From Paramecium tetraurelia (Eukaryota; Ciliophora; Oligohymenophorea; Peniculida; Parameciidae), in contig NW_001798970.1 in NCBI RefSeq assembly GCF_000165425.1, positions 110,431 to 174,430 on the forward strand: a stretch of DNA of 64,000 nt, given 5' to 3'. The notes under the pieces were generated by a model. The model saw only the letters and a program-made list of their open reading frames with translations. It was not told where the DNA came from and ran no database searches. A program made the translations under genes and the position numbers. Positions 22,784 through 35,240 of this stretch are shown here, one piece after another (the stretch's first letter is position 1; each line of letters starts with the position of its first letter).

Positions 22784-25700
22784 TCATTAAAACTCATTAA
22801 AATTTTACTCCTCATCACATTGCAGCTCTTATGCTTATCGATTTTCCATTTGCATTTAATCATATGTCTATATCAACTATTTAATTTAATAACTTTTCTC
22901 AGTTTCAAAGTTTAAACAAATCTTCTTATTGATTTGAATGCCATAATTGTTAGTCAAGGGATTGAAAATATAAATTCCCAAATTCTTTTGTAATGAACTA
23001 ATCTACTCAATTTCTTCATAATCAAGTTCAAGGATTTCAAGTTGGGAATTAAGTTGTTTGAGAAATGTGATGCATTTATAGTTTATACACAAATAAAATG
23101 ATGACCATGTACGACAATCATCAATAGTATAAGAGGATGAAAATTTATTTTGTTTTTTCTTTTCTTCCCAATAGTGTTTGCTTAATTCATACAAATACAT
23201 TAGGGTCTCTTTATCACTTTGAACTTTAAAATTAGTGACACCAAAAAATTTAGTGGATTTCAGAATATCCAAAAAGATTAACATGGCATAATGAGCTTCA
23301 GTCTTAAGAACGGTCAGATTGTCTGAAATGTCTGACTCTGTAATTTGATTGTTTGGTTCTTCGTGATTTGTATTTTTTTCGGTATCTTAATTCTATTTTG
23401 ATTTTTGTTTCTCTTTCTTTTAATCATCCGCATATTCACTCATAACCAAAGTGTAGAAATTATCAAATATAGTTGGTAAGAAGTTCACCCAAGTGTCTTA
23501 TTGGATATATTTAAATATTTAATGAGGAATCAGCTATGAGAATAATTAAAATTAATAGTTACTTTTTTAACTTCATTAAATGGGATATTGTTTTTATCTA
23601 TCTTTTTGAATTTATTTAAAATCAGATATAATGCTGCACAAATCACATGATTCTTCGATTCCAATATCAATCTCTAATTGGTAATATCATCAAATAATTA
23701 ATAACTAACTAAAGTCAATCTGACCAAATCACACTTACAGAATTCAGTCTCTTCTTCGCAGTTTACATACAGGTATTTTCGCAATTATAACAATTTCTAA
23801 TTATATTGAGGTTAATTTTAAGCCTTTTTAAACAGTCCCTTAGTTTCATCTGTTCTGATCAATAAATTCCATAATTTTTCATCCTTATCTAATGGTTTCA
23901 ACATCTGATCATCAAGGAGATACAACTTAAAATCGTATGAATATTAAAGTTAGATATCAGCTGCTACTTCATCTCTTAATTACTCAGCATCTGTTTCTCT
24001 GCAAATTTGGTATTCCTATTCGATGGGCTTGAAATTTTGGAATATTAAAACTTTGATCTTAACTAATTATAGATTTCCCTCTCCTTAAACGATCATTGAT
24101 CCCTGTCTTGAATTACACCTAGTATCCGCAGCAAGTAATTAAGAAGCAGATACCTTACGACTATTTATCATACTGGAGGCTCTTAAGCCTTTGATGTTTT
24201 GCTTTTATTCTTAGGGTAATTCTGAAATTTCAGATTGCTATTACACCTCATTCTTAGTGGCAGTCTATTGCATCTATCTAACCAAATCACCCATCGGCTT
24301 AACAGGGCCTCTTGGAGTACTCACTTAGGTTTAGATGGTATTAACATTCGATTAATCAAACTTTCTGAAACTTGCTTATTTGAAGCTATTCTCAATGAGT
24401 GTAGTTAATGGTTTTTTGATTCCTCTGAAGTTTAAGACAGATAGATTAGCAGATTCTCTTTCTTTTTCTTCTTTTAGTTTTCTTAAGAGACTGTAAAAGT
24501 TCTCATGGAGGCCGAGTTAATTGAGTATTTATTTCTAATACTGATTGTCTGTTTTAAAGTCTTTAGAATTGAGTAGTAATAATAAGAATTCAGTCATTAA
24601 GAGTTTTCTTCTCTAAACTTAATAATAAAATTAGTTACATCAACGACAAGGGCTTCATTTCTATCAAAGTAGTTATTTTCCTTGATTTCTGGTATTTTGA
24701 TATTGGGAAACTTGGACTTGGCAAATTCCATGGTTGTTTTGAATTAACTAAATCTCAGATAAATTTGTTGGGTGATGATATTATTGATCACAATTTCAAA
24801 GACATATCTCGTAAACTTTTTGTTGGAATTATCAAGTAATTCTTGAGTTCCCTAGATTTAAACAGTGACAACAAAATTCTACTGAGCATTCTATTCCTCC
24901 TAAGGCAGATTAGCTGGTTTGATTTCTTAAATTAATTTGTTTCTTCTGTCTTTCTTATCTTAGAGTTGTTGTATGATTTCATTGACAAACTCTATTTGTT
25001 CTTTTAAGTCTTTTTCAGAATCTTGACTCTAAACAACAAAGGTTACATGGTTATCTGATCCATTAATTTAATACAAGAATTTGTAGTTATACATTTCAGC
25101 CATTTTATTACATTGACTTAGATGGTTTAGAGTAATGTAGGTTCTAAATACTTGACCCTATTTGATTTGATCTCTTTCAGTGATTAAGATTAGATCGGAG
25201 AAAAAGTAGACGATGACAGGCCGAACTTCACTTTCAATTGTGAAGTACATTTAAAGGGATTCTTCTTTTAAGAATTATCTGTTCAGTTCCAAGATCTTGA
25301 CGTGTTTGCCATATTGTTGTTGCAATTCAAAAATTTATTGTTTTGATAACAAATTATCCATGGCTTTGTTATTTTGGTTGGCAACTGCTTCGAATTCTTG
25401 GAGAATCTTTTGGAATTTGGGGTAGTCTACATTTTCTTGGTTTAGATTTTTGAGGTAATCCTTAAATAGGAGAACATACTTTGGGATTCTTTAGACTGGC
25501 AAAATTAAGTAATAGTTTTCTAAAGTCTTACCAAGATTTTTCTTATCTGCTTAATCTAGAAATGATTTATACTGTTTATTGTTGTGTCTGAGATTGGTTT
25601 GTAATTTAATGGCATTTGCGTAATTAATTAAATAATCTTGGTATATTTTAAAGAAGTTGGCATGTGAGAGCAGCTGTTTGATGGCATTCTGATATTCTTG

Positions 25701-26373
25701 GTGGTAGTCTTTTTGGAGGTCTTTGAAGAGGATGAGTGTTTCTTGTGATAGCAGGTAGATGGATTGAATATTGGAGAAGAGTCCTTTGATTTCACTTGAG
25801 GAAAGGATGCCTTTGGAATCAGACAGGGGTTTCAAATAGGAGTGGATCATAGTTTTGAGTGCTGAGCAATAGATTTCTTCGGTTGCAAGCAATTCATTCA
25901 ATACTTGTTTTCTATATCTGTATTTGTGAGTCTTTTTTAAAGGGGCCACTCTCTTCTTAACCAAGTAGGTTCTAATTTTGGATTGGATGCAGACAATTTA
26001 TTGTAGGTGATCACGTTGCATTTGTTGTGGCTGTTCATTTTCCTCTAGAATGGATCGTGCTTCTTTGACTGTGGCACTGATTCGACCAATTGTCTCTTCA
26101 TCATCTTGAAAGTTGGACATTGAAAGTTTGACTTTGTGGGATGCTCTAGTGCTCTTATTGATGGATGTATTTTAGACAATTTGATTGAGTTTGAGTTTGG
26201 TTGTAGTGTAATTTGAATTGGTAGGTAGGAATGATTCTTTATGGGTTTGTGAGGGCTGGGTTTCTAGAGAGCAGTTAAAATTGAATATTACTCAAATATT
26301 GATATTGGAAGATTTGAAACATGTTAGGTTTAGCTTTCTTCGGTTTTTTGGTGCTGTGATCTGAAGGGTTCAT
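22784..26373 (-). CDS. IQ-DH-PH-PX protein, RhoGEF-like
   Basis: Large protein of about 1150 residues. Order seen: a Ser/Thr/Lys-rich N-terminus, an IQ motif (IVCIQSKIRTYLVKKRV, calmodulin binding), then a Dbl-homology domain opening with YRKQVLNELLATEEIYCSAL, the conserved helix 1 of RhoGEFs. A PH-like segment follows (MYFTIESEVRPVIVYFFSDL, LILITERD), then a PX-like region (FTRYVFEIVINN, IYLRFSQFKTTMEFAKSKFP). The last 500 residues are unassigned, partly helical. A 28-nt intron lies near the N-terminus (ending just before KTQPSQTHK). Start ATG 26371-26373, stop 22784-22786. Family logic predicts activation of a Rho/Rac-type GTPase at a phosphoinositide membrane. Confidence 0.75.
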
Positions 26374-26447
26374 AAATATTGTATTTTAAAATAAACTATT
26401 TTCTTCGGAGAATACAAAATTTGAGTTATTTGTAAATATATTATAAA

Positions 26448-29205
26448 ATGAGCATTTTTGAATCTCAGAATGCAATTCAAGAAATGCGTAACGCCATAGG
26501 GAAATAGGAAAATCTATAGAATATTTACAAGGAAGTGGCAAGTCCTTCTGAACAATCCAATTAGAGGTTGTTTTATAATGCAATTACTATAGTTATTTTT
26601 CGCCTAGTCATAGTTAAATGGTGGTCGATAAAGAGAAGGTCTTGATCAATAAGTACAGCAATCTGCTCACGACTCAACCGATAGGGTAACCCTAATTTCA
26701 TGATCGTAGAATGACTCAAGTCTGGAAGAGCAATGGATTAATAATAATTACAATGATTATACGATTCCTGTATACGTTGAAGTTGTAGACGGAATCCATG
26801 AAGTACAAACTCCTCAACAAGAGGATCTTCGCTATGATTCAGGATTTGTCGTCCGATTACCTGAACATTGTACGTCATCGGAACAATAAGTATCAAATTA
26901 AAGGGAGATCAGAATTGAGAGTTCATTACTCCCTCTTTAAAAAGCAATTGAGAGCCCTGCTTGATTATTATGGCAGATTCATACCAATCTTCCAGCCGGA
27001 TCAAAAACTCATCATATATTATGAACTCTGTCTCATGATATCGATAACGGTGAATCTATTTTACGTTCCCATCAACATCAGTTTTCTGAACCAAGGAGTA
27101 TCAATACCATTCGACGCAATGCCTACCATCTTGCAACTCATATGGATCTTCATCTCGTTCAATCTATCATTTTATGAAGACTAAACATTACAGAAGAATA
27201 GAATTAAAATAGCTAGTAATTATCTTAAGAGTCAATTTACATTCGACTTCATTATCGTTCTTACACTCTACTTCTAAATACTCTATGGCTATTTCGTGCC
27301 TCTGATCTCCTTTGTATTACGAATTCCTAAATTGATAAGGTTGTTGGATCAATTCGAATATAACACTAATTTCAAAGAGAATCTAGCAGCCATAATAGAC
27401 CTAATGAAATTGATTGTCATGCTCATTTTCATTATCCATTGTTGTGCCTGCAGTTGGCATTTCTTGGGAGTCTATGAGAAGGAGTACTCCATCATTGGGA
27501 AGAATTGGTTGGACTATTACGATATTGGCCATTTGACTTGGATTGAACAGTAAAATAATCCCATTTAATTAGAGATACATTGCATCTTTATACTTTAGTG
27601 TGATTACCACTCTGACTGTTGGCTATGGGGACATCACTCCTTAATCAGCCTATGAATAACTATTCGTCATCTTTGTAGCCATGAGTTTGTGTGGAATGCT
27701 GGGATACACTATAACCAACATAGGAGAAATCTATAGGTCAATGAACGAAAAGAAGAGACAGTATAAGACTCAAATGAAGGCCATAGAGCAAATTATTAGA
27801 CAAAGAAATCTCAATGATAAACTCTCCATCAAAGTGAGAAAATACTATCAGCATCTCTTTCAATAAGAGTAGCAAGAGAACTCTCAAGGAGAACTACTAC
27901 TCACTAAATTGACTCGCAATTTGGAAGAAGAAGTCATGATCGACACTTATAAAACCACTCTCATGAACTCCTATTTGTTGAGACAATTTAAGGAGTCCAC
28001 CATTGAGTAACTGTGCACCAAAGTTAGAGTCCAAAAATTACAACCTGGAGTAGAACTTGTCAAAGCATAGCAATTTGCTGATCAATTGATTTTTCTATTG
28101 AGTGGAGAATTAACCTTGCTTGGTCACAACTCCAGACAACCCATCATTCTTAAGCAACTTACTTAAGGTACTGTGATCGGGGAACAGGAATTCACTGAAT
28201 AAGGATTCTATGATTACATTGTGCTCAGTCAAGGATATAGTAAGATTGCTACGATTTCTAGAATTGCATTTTATGAAATTTTATAATATGATAGATAAGA
28301 ATTTGAAAAGATGTGTAAAATTAGAGATTAATATAAGTTTAGTGTCAAGAAAAGAAATGTCATTGGAAGAACTTGTGAAATCTGTGGGTGGACACATGGA
28401 TATTTGTAATGTCCTATGACATTTTATTAAGTGGATAAGATGAAGTTGCTCTCCAAATATCGACAGAATGTAGAATAAGAACGAAAATATCTTAATGATT
28501 TCAGGAGAATTCATAAATATAATACCTTATCTTAATTACAAACTGCTTAAAATGCTTGTCTCGACTTCATGATCAGCTAGAAAATACTTGATGAGATGTA
28601 TCAAATTTATTAAGCTTTTCTATAGACCAAATTAAGAATAAAATGATGATTCTAACTACAAGTTGAAATTGAATATTCATGATGCAGATTCCTAAAACTT
28701 AGACTCTAGCAAATCTCTCTAAGAAGAGACCAAAGGCAATCAAACCAGTCTCTAAAAATCACCTATTAAAACCTCTACTTCTAAATTTCAGTTCTTCTCT
28801 AAATAAACCGATCAATCACGCGATCAACTCTAACACCCCTTATTTCAAAGAAAAAGTATCAAAAAGCATTCCCTCGTCATTGACAATCCTAGTAATACTA
28901 AAAAAGAGGATGACTTGAAGACTTACATAGAAGAACTCATTTAAAAATTGAGTGTTAATTAAAAAGAAAAAGAAAGGGAAAAATCATTAATACAAACTCA
29001 AAATAAAGTTACAACCTATAATCCAGATCTAGAGTTTGAAGTAATGCAATCCTATAAGTATTATTTCCCTCAATTTAACATTGACAATATTATCGATAGA
29101 GTCAATGTTACTTATGATAAATTCATGCAAAAAAACAAGAAAAATCCAATAAGAATCTTTGTAAATAGAAGAAAATTAAAGAGGAGAATAATAATTAAAG
29201 ACTGA
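26448..29205 (+). CDS. Cyclic-nucleotide-binding-domain K+ channel
   Basis: Six-helix potassium channel of the CNG/HCN/EAG group. S5 reads LMKLIVMLIFIIHCCACSWH, the pore FSVITTLTVGYGDITP holds the K+ filter, and a C-linker with a cNBD (FLLSGELTLLGHNSRQ ... VIGEQEF) follows. After the cNBD comes CEICGWTHGYLQCP, a Cys/His element I associate with ciliate channels of this type. The C-terminus is a Ser/Lys-rich tail ending in a basic motif. Introns: 26567-26592 (26 nt), about 27549-27573 (25 nt, just before the pore) and about 28600-28627 (28 nt). Start ATG 26448, stop TGA 29203-29205. Divergent from the DH gene with 74 bp between starts. Confidence 0.88.
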
Positions 29206-29434
29206 CACATTTGAAAACTGCAATTAAAATTATATATATAAATAGTTATATTATTTAATCAAATCTCACATGAAAGAAATTAATAAAACTCTATGATCTA
29301 TAGTCCCATTAAAAAATTTTATAGTAAAATTGCGGTTTCGTTTTTTAAATTAGTTTCTAAATTTTTCATTCATAAATCAATGATTTTTTATAAATTTTTT
29401 GATTATCCTTATTATTTAATTAATTAAATTAATA

Positions 29435-29920
29435 ATGAAAAGAACAAAGGAAACTATCTTTAGACAACATCCCGACTGGCAATAAAGACAAGGAATCAGT
29501 GGACTTAAGGAATTCGATGGTGAAGATCTATGTACGCTTTATATTATTATGTTCGTTAGAATATGATGCTCGAAATAAATTTAATAAAGAGTAACAGAAG
29601 CAATGGATTTAGGAGTAAATCGAAGAAAAGAAAAGAAAATAAGAATAAGAGAAGGCTGAGGAAATGGCTTATGCATAACAAACTTTGGAAATCAACAGAT
29701 TTAGAGGAATGCTGTAAGATAATTTTGCAGCCAGAAAAACTGACATTGGAGTCGCTACTAAATAAACTAATCTATAATTTGTATTAATTATATACTAAAC
29801 TCTTAGGCTAAAGAAAAGAAAGACAAAGACGAAAGAGATAAATAGGAAAGATTATAATATGAGAAAAATGAAAGAGATTTATTACTTGAACGTGGACGCA
29901 AACAACCCTATAATGGATGA
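29435..29920 (+). CDS. RIB43A-type ciliary protofilament protein, short form
   Basis: RIB43A proteins line the inside of doublet microtubules. The central family block is clear: GISGLKEFDGEDLQYDARN, then NKEQQKQWIQEQIEEKKRK (family GMQKFMGEDLNFHERKKFQEEQNREW). Two introns, 28 nt near 29539-29566 and 26 nt near 29783-29808, are required. The ATG at 29435 gives a protein of about 140 residues, far shorter than the usual 350-380: the N-terminal 100 residues are missing and upstream sequence is non-coding. The frame stops at TGA 29918-29920, yet remains open for 17 more codons with a tail loosely like the family end. Truncated, short paralogue or decaying copy. Confidence 0.7.
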
Positions 29921-30495
29921 TACAATGATTTTATTATCAAAAGTCAAACTTATGTTACATTCTAAACTAGATGATTGTTCATACTCCTCTTAATTTCCTA
30001 AGTATTTACGCATAAATTTTATTATGCATATTTTTTATATTATTATTATGTGACTTTAAATAAAATGAGAATAATTTATTCATCACTATTATTCGTTATC
30101 AACAAGATTTTATAAGTTTTCTAATAGTTATAGCACATTAATATAATGTCGTTGAACTTCCTTTTTAAGATAAATTATGTGATTTGCCCTTCCTTATATA
30201 AAATTCATTACAAAATTTAGAATTTTTATATATATAATCTACTAAATACTAAATTGTAATCTGTTATGATAGGTAAATTGACTTTATACACAACATAATC
30301 AAATATGTAAACGCTTACACTGGATTCTCAATAATAAAATTAAAGAATTACTAAAATCTTATTAATTAGTATAAACAATTAAGTTATAGATTTAGGAGAT
30401 GTTCATCAAATTGCCAAGAGAAGATTGAATCCATAAATAATCTACTAATGAAAATTTTATCATAAATATTAAATTTATAACAGACCAAATTACAA
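29921..30495. other. AT-rich intergenic region
   Basis: Nearly 600 bp of A/T-rich sequence with no convincing frame. Its first 50 bases form the in-frame extension discussed for the RIB43A gene. Confidence 0.5.
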
Positions 30496-32556
30496 ATGAA
30501 GCACGTTTCACCAAAAACAATGGATAAATTTAATGCAGATCCTCGTTCCTCATTATAATCCTGTCATTTATCTAAATCTAAACCTTTAATGGCAAAAACC
30601 CCGCTTTAATATTCTAAATCTAGTAGTTTAATTTAATCTTTAAATGGGCTGAGCAAGTACTTTAATAAGAAAGAAGAAAATAACTAATTAGCTTACTAAG
30701 CGCCTTAAAGTATTTAAAGATCATCAGCTTCATTATCACACAGGGAAAAAATAGCTGATGATATTTAAAATAAAAGTCCGCTTTTTGTAAAGTAACTGTT
30801 ATATGGTAAAGATAATTAGAAGGAAAATTTTAATTATTTGTCAAGCAAATCGAAATAAATACCTTATTTCAGTATTACTTAAGATCCGAAATTAGTCTAA
30901 GTTAATGATAGTAGTCACAAAAATAATATAAGTAAAATTCTTAGGAATGAAAAATTTATAAATGGATCTATTGAATATCAGGAAGATTGGAAGCTGAAAT
31001 ATGAGGATTTACAACAAAGTTTATGCCAGAGAATTCAATAATTAGAAATTGAATTACAAAGTATGGAGAAAAATAAAAAGATTGATTAAATGCATACTGA
31101 TTAATAAACAAATCAGTATATTGAAAAATTACAATATATTGTATCTGAAAAAGAGTAAGTGATTCTTGAATAAGAATTAAAAAATGAGGAACTACAAAAT
31201 ATTATTGATATGTAGCAAACAGAAATATAGAAATATAAGGATGGAATGTAGAATATAAAAAATGCAAATGAGATCCAAAGATTATAGCAAATAGATTAAA
31301 AATTCCAACAAATCAAAGGACATTTTTCATCACTCAAAATTAATATTTAATAAACATTTGATGTTGCTTAGTCAGAATAATAAATAAATAATTTATCTCT
31401 ATCATCTTTTTCTGTAATTGAAATGATAAATGAGTTCAATTAAGTTATTGAAGTGAGCACATAGAAGTCAATGAAAAAGTAACACTAAAAGGAATTCTAA
31501 TAACCTTGAGTCAAAGAAACTAATGATTTCAATTAATTTAAACAATTTATGATTACGTAATTGAAGTGGTATATCTTAAAATGGAGGAATTCTTAAGTTG
31601 GATTTATGAAATTCTCTTTCAGATTAACGATTGAATTTATAATATTAAATTATCTATAGAGATGGACTCGCATGAATTCAAAGAGAATTATTATGATGCA
31701 AATGTAATGAAAAGAAGAAGAGTGTAGGATAAAGTAATGGTGGCTCCAATCATGGAAGTCTTTATGGATATTTGTAAAAAGCTGGATTATGTAATCAAAA
31801 TTAATTTAAAAAGAGACATCAAAGGAATATTTATAGATGGTGATACCAATAAATGAATCAAGAGAGGGACTTTAAAATACTGATTAAATTATCATATTGA
31901 ATTATTTAAAATAGATAGCTATTTATTTGATAAAATCGAAATTAGAATTAGAGGATAAATTGTGTTCTCTTGGAGATATCAAGTAGTTTGAAATTGAGTT
32001 ATAGAAGATGGAAGCAGATATAAGATAACATATACGAGTGCAATAATAACTCTAAATTTTACTAGAATAAGCTTAATAAAAGCTAGATGAATTTGAATCT
32101 GAAAAACTTAAATCCGAATAGTTTATAACTGAATTAAAAAAAAGTCTTGACATTAAGGATAGGGAATTGATGACAATTAAGAACGAACTCTACGATACTA
32201 AACAAAAGGGAAATCAAAAGGCTCCTTTCTAGCCAACGAAAACAGAGCCTATCCAATCTTCTATGGACCAATTAGATAATTTATAACTGTTCACTTTGGT
32301 AGAGAATTCTCCGAACAAAAATAATTTTAATTAAGTACAAGCAGCCATTCGTAAAGGTAGGAATCAGCAGTTAAGCAAAGAACCACAAAAACCTAAGGGA
32401 GATAACACTCCTTCATTGAGTAAGTGTTGTTCCATAATGAAAGAATCATAAAATCAAGATTCCCCAGAGAAAATATCACGGAAATATTCACAGCCTAATT
32501 ATATGGAGATCAATGCGCTGAGATAGTTAATCAAAAAACCTTGGTATAGCTATTGA
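30496..32556 (+). CDS. Coiled-coil protein, intron structure partly unresolved
   Basis: ATG 30496 starts a Ser/Lys/Gln-rich head of about 150 residues, then a long coiled coil (DWKLKYEDLQQSLCQRIQQL, KEQVILEQELKNEELQNII). Between 31500 and 31750 the frame changes more than once and I could not place every intron. From about 31750 the path is clear again: NGGSNHGSLYGYLQKAGL joins through a 23-nt intron near 31788-31810 to SKEYLQMVIPINESREGL and a second coiled coil (KSKLELEDKLCSLGDIKQF). A Pro/Lys/Ser-rich tail ends at TGA 32554-32556. It may be two adjacent genes. No family recognised. Confidence 0.6.
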
Positions 32557-32684
32557 TTGATTTTTAAAGTCCTTTGAATTAAAGAAATGAACCTTAGACT
32601 TTTAGAAGCATTAGTTAAGAGACTTCGCATATGCCTAAAAAATGCTGATTTATAAAAGATTTATTATTATTAATATTTACAAAA

Positions 32685-33820
32685 ATGAATTCTACAAAGT
32701 CAGAAATACTTTTTGCAGGATTCAATCAAGATTCAAGTAAACTTACTAAAACTACATATAGGCATGTTTTGTGTTGGTACTGACACTGGATTTCGAGTGT
32801 GCAATGCATTAAACTCAACGGAGAAATTTTAAAGAGATTTGAAAGGAGGTATTGGTCATGTAGAAATGCTATACAGAAGCAACATTTTGGCATTGGTCGG
32901 AGGTGGTTTATAGCCTAAATATCCCGATAATAAAGTGATCATATGGGATGATCGTAAAAATGCAATATTTCTATTTAGATCTTATAAAATGCATAGGTGA
33001 AATGAGTTTCAGAACCAAGATAAAGAATGTTAAATTAAAAAATGATAGAGTGGTTGTAGTTCTTGAGAAAAAGATATTTGTTTACAATTTCACAGACTTG
33101 AAACTACTTGACTAAATCGAAACATGTCCAAATCCAAGAGGTATATTGATAAATCTAGATTAAGGAATTTGCACTATTAATACAGAGGGTGATCATACCA
33201 TTTTGGCAACATTGGAGAAATCAGTCGGCAAGGTTTTTGTAAACAATTATGACGCTAACAAAGCTTATTGTATAGAGGCTCATGTTTCTCCAATTTCATA
33301 TCTTCAATTAAATTCAACAGGCACCAAGTTGGCCACATCTAGTGAAAAGGGCACTGTGATTCGTATCTATGATACAAATACTGGGTATGTGAATATTTTT
33401 AATGATAGGCAAATTTCACAAGAACTTCGAAGAGGCAATGATTATGCCACAATAACAAGTTTAGCCTTTGATTATAGATCATAATGGTTGGGTTGTGCAT
33501 CTGATTAAGGAACTATTCACATCTTTGCAGTCAATTAAGATGGCTTATAATAAGAATAATAAAATTAAAATTAGAGTTCTCACAATCCGAAGAGTAAATT
33601 CGAATTTCTAAAGGGTTTTATTCCAATTTTAGGATCTGAATGGAGTTTTGCTCAATTTAGAGTGCTGGATACTAAGTGCAAAGTGTCATTTGTATCAGAT
33701 GAACATCAATTGATAGTAATTTCATATGAGGGGAAGTACTACAAGGCATAGTTTGATCCTTAAAAAGGTGGAGAATGCATAAAAGTGGAAGAGAAATACT
33801 TGATTAGTGACAAAGTTTGA
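32685..33820 (+). CDS. ATG18: PROPPIN, ATG18/WIPI family
   Basis: Seven-bladed propeller that binds PI3P and PI(3,5)P2 in autophagy and endosome traffic. Family blocks are unmistakable: [74 protein letters not shown], then [20 protein letters not shown] and the lipid-binding motif LRRG ([11 protein letters not shown]; family F/L-RRG). Two introns, each 25 nt, one after FNQDS and one after WDD, restore the frame. The blade-6 loop is Gln/Ser-rich. Start ATG 32685, stop TGA 33818-33820. Only 6 bp separate it from the next start codon on the same strand. Confidence 0.93.
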
Positions 33821-33826
33821 TTTAAT

Positions 33827-34336
33827 ATGTTAAATAACTCATAAACAAATTAAATTCTTATATCAAAAATATTTGTAGCTTAATGTCATCAAGATTACGA
33901 ATAAGCTACAGCTCTTTTAGAATAGTTAACAGGAAATTTAGTTGAGAGTTTGAATATGTTCAATAAACATCCAAAAATACACAAAATACTATAAGACAAC
34001 TTCGAAATATTCCCTGAAAATTATTTAGTTTAACCACAATAAATGGATGAAGGGATTGAACAGTATCATAAGTATTTGGAGTAAATTTGCAATTAGACAA
34101 GTAAGGAAGGTAAATGATTGATTAATGTAATAGAGAAGAAGACCAAGAACAAGAATCCTTGGACTGAAGAAGAACGGAGATTATTTAAATAAGCAATAAA
34201 AGAAGGATCATCGAAAGACTGGAAGGCTATGGCGGCAATCATAAAAACACGCTCCCCTCCATAAGTTCGTTCTTACTACTAAAAGTATATGAAAAAGAAA
34301 AGATAAAAATTAAAGACAGAAAATAAAAATGAATGA
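33827..34336 (+). CDS. Myb/SANT-domain protein
   Basis: The C-terminal half is one SANT/Myb repeat: NPWTEEERRLFKQAIKEG, SSKDWKAMAAIIKTRSPPQ, VRSYYQKYMKKKR, with the three spaced Trp/aromatic positions and a recognition helix resembling the SHAQKYF class. A 24-nt intron at about 34107-34130 precedes it. The N-terminal half is helical (ATALLEQLTGNLVESLNMF). Probably a DNA-binding or chromatin protein in the nucleus. The ATG at 33827 leaves an extremely short 6-bp gap from the PROPPIN stop, so the true start could be a later ATG near 33957. Stop TGA 34334-34336. Confidence 0.78.
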
Positions 34337-34340
34337 ATAA

Positions 34341-34382
34341 ATATATATATATATGTATGTATCAATAGAATATATATATAAT
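34341..34382. repeat. AT dinucleotide tract
   Basis: Alternating AT runs (34341-34354 and about 34369-34381) with a short ATGTATGTATC interruption. They lie between two convergent genes and include the final codons of the Cys-rich gene on the minus strand. Confidence 0.7.
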
Positions 34383-35240
34383 TAAATAGAAGACAAAGGC
34401 AATTGAGTAGCAAGAATGACAGCCTTCATTATCCCATTTGCACTCCGAGTTTTCTACAACATAGCTAAAACTGAGACATTATGTTGCATATGTAGCTTTA
34501 CTACATGTTTGTTGATGACAAGAATTGAGATTTCCACTCCAAAAACATCTTGGATGATTCTAACATTCCAATTTGATTCCATAATCATTGCAATTAAACA
34601 CAACGCATCCTAAATGAGAAGGATAACATTGCTATTAACTTAATTTATTAAAACTTGGACATTCATCTATTGTATAGTCTGTACAAATCTTGGTCTTACA
34701 TTAGTTATCCTCCCACTTACAGAATAATTTATTGCATGAATTCATAAATGTAATATCTTCGCAATTCTCTAAAGCAATGCAAGTATCTCCAATTTCTCCA
34801 TTCAAAACACACTCACTCGTTTATGTTCCGATCACTTAAATAGCTCCAACACAATATTCCACACTATAATCATCACACAATCTCTAATCAGCATCCGATA
34901 CACAGATTTTTGATTAATAATCCCACCGGCAATCTATTTCCTAACAATTTTCTTCGTTAGAATCAACCTTATCATTTTCCTGTAGCTCCTCACACCCTTT
35001 CAATTCCTTACAAAATCCTATCGTAATGTCCCAATAACATCTTAATTTTCCAGCAAAATACGAGCAATCCTCACTCGATCTTTCAAGGCAATTTATTTCT
35101 TCACAAATGCCAGATTTTTGTTCAAAATAGCATCCTCGGGCATCTCTACACAAGTCCTCAAAATATATCTCGTTGCATGAGCATTTCTTTGCCATGGAAA
35201 TATGTAAAGAAAAGAGTGTGCAAAGTAATATTGCAATCAT
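34362..35240 (-). CDS. Cys-rich secreted protein with CxW repeats
   Basis: Intron-less frame of 293 codons. A signal peptide (MIAILLCTLFSLHISMA) is followed by about ten Cys-rich repeats with a recurring C-x-W or C-x-F unit: RCYWDITIGFCKE, CRWDYQSKICV, FCKWEDNQCKTKIC, RCFWSGNLNSC, ECKWDNEGC. The spacing resembles periodic cysteines of ciliate surface antigens, which are GPI-anchored. The last 16 residues are hydrophobic (CYSIAFVFYLIIYIFY), compatible with a GPI-attachment signal, though the hydrophobic tail comes from the AT tract and may be trivial. Convergent with the Myb gene, 25 bp apart. Confidence 0.85.
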
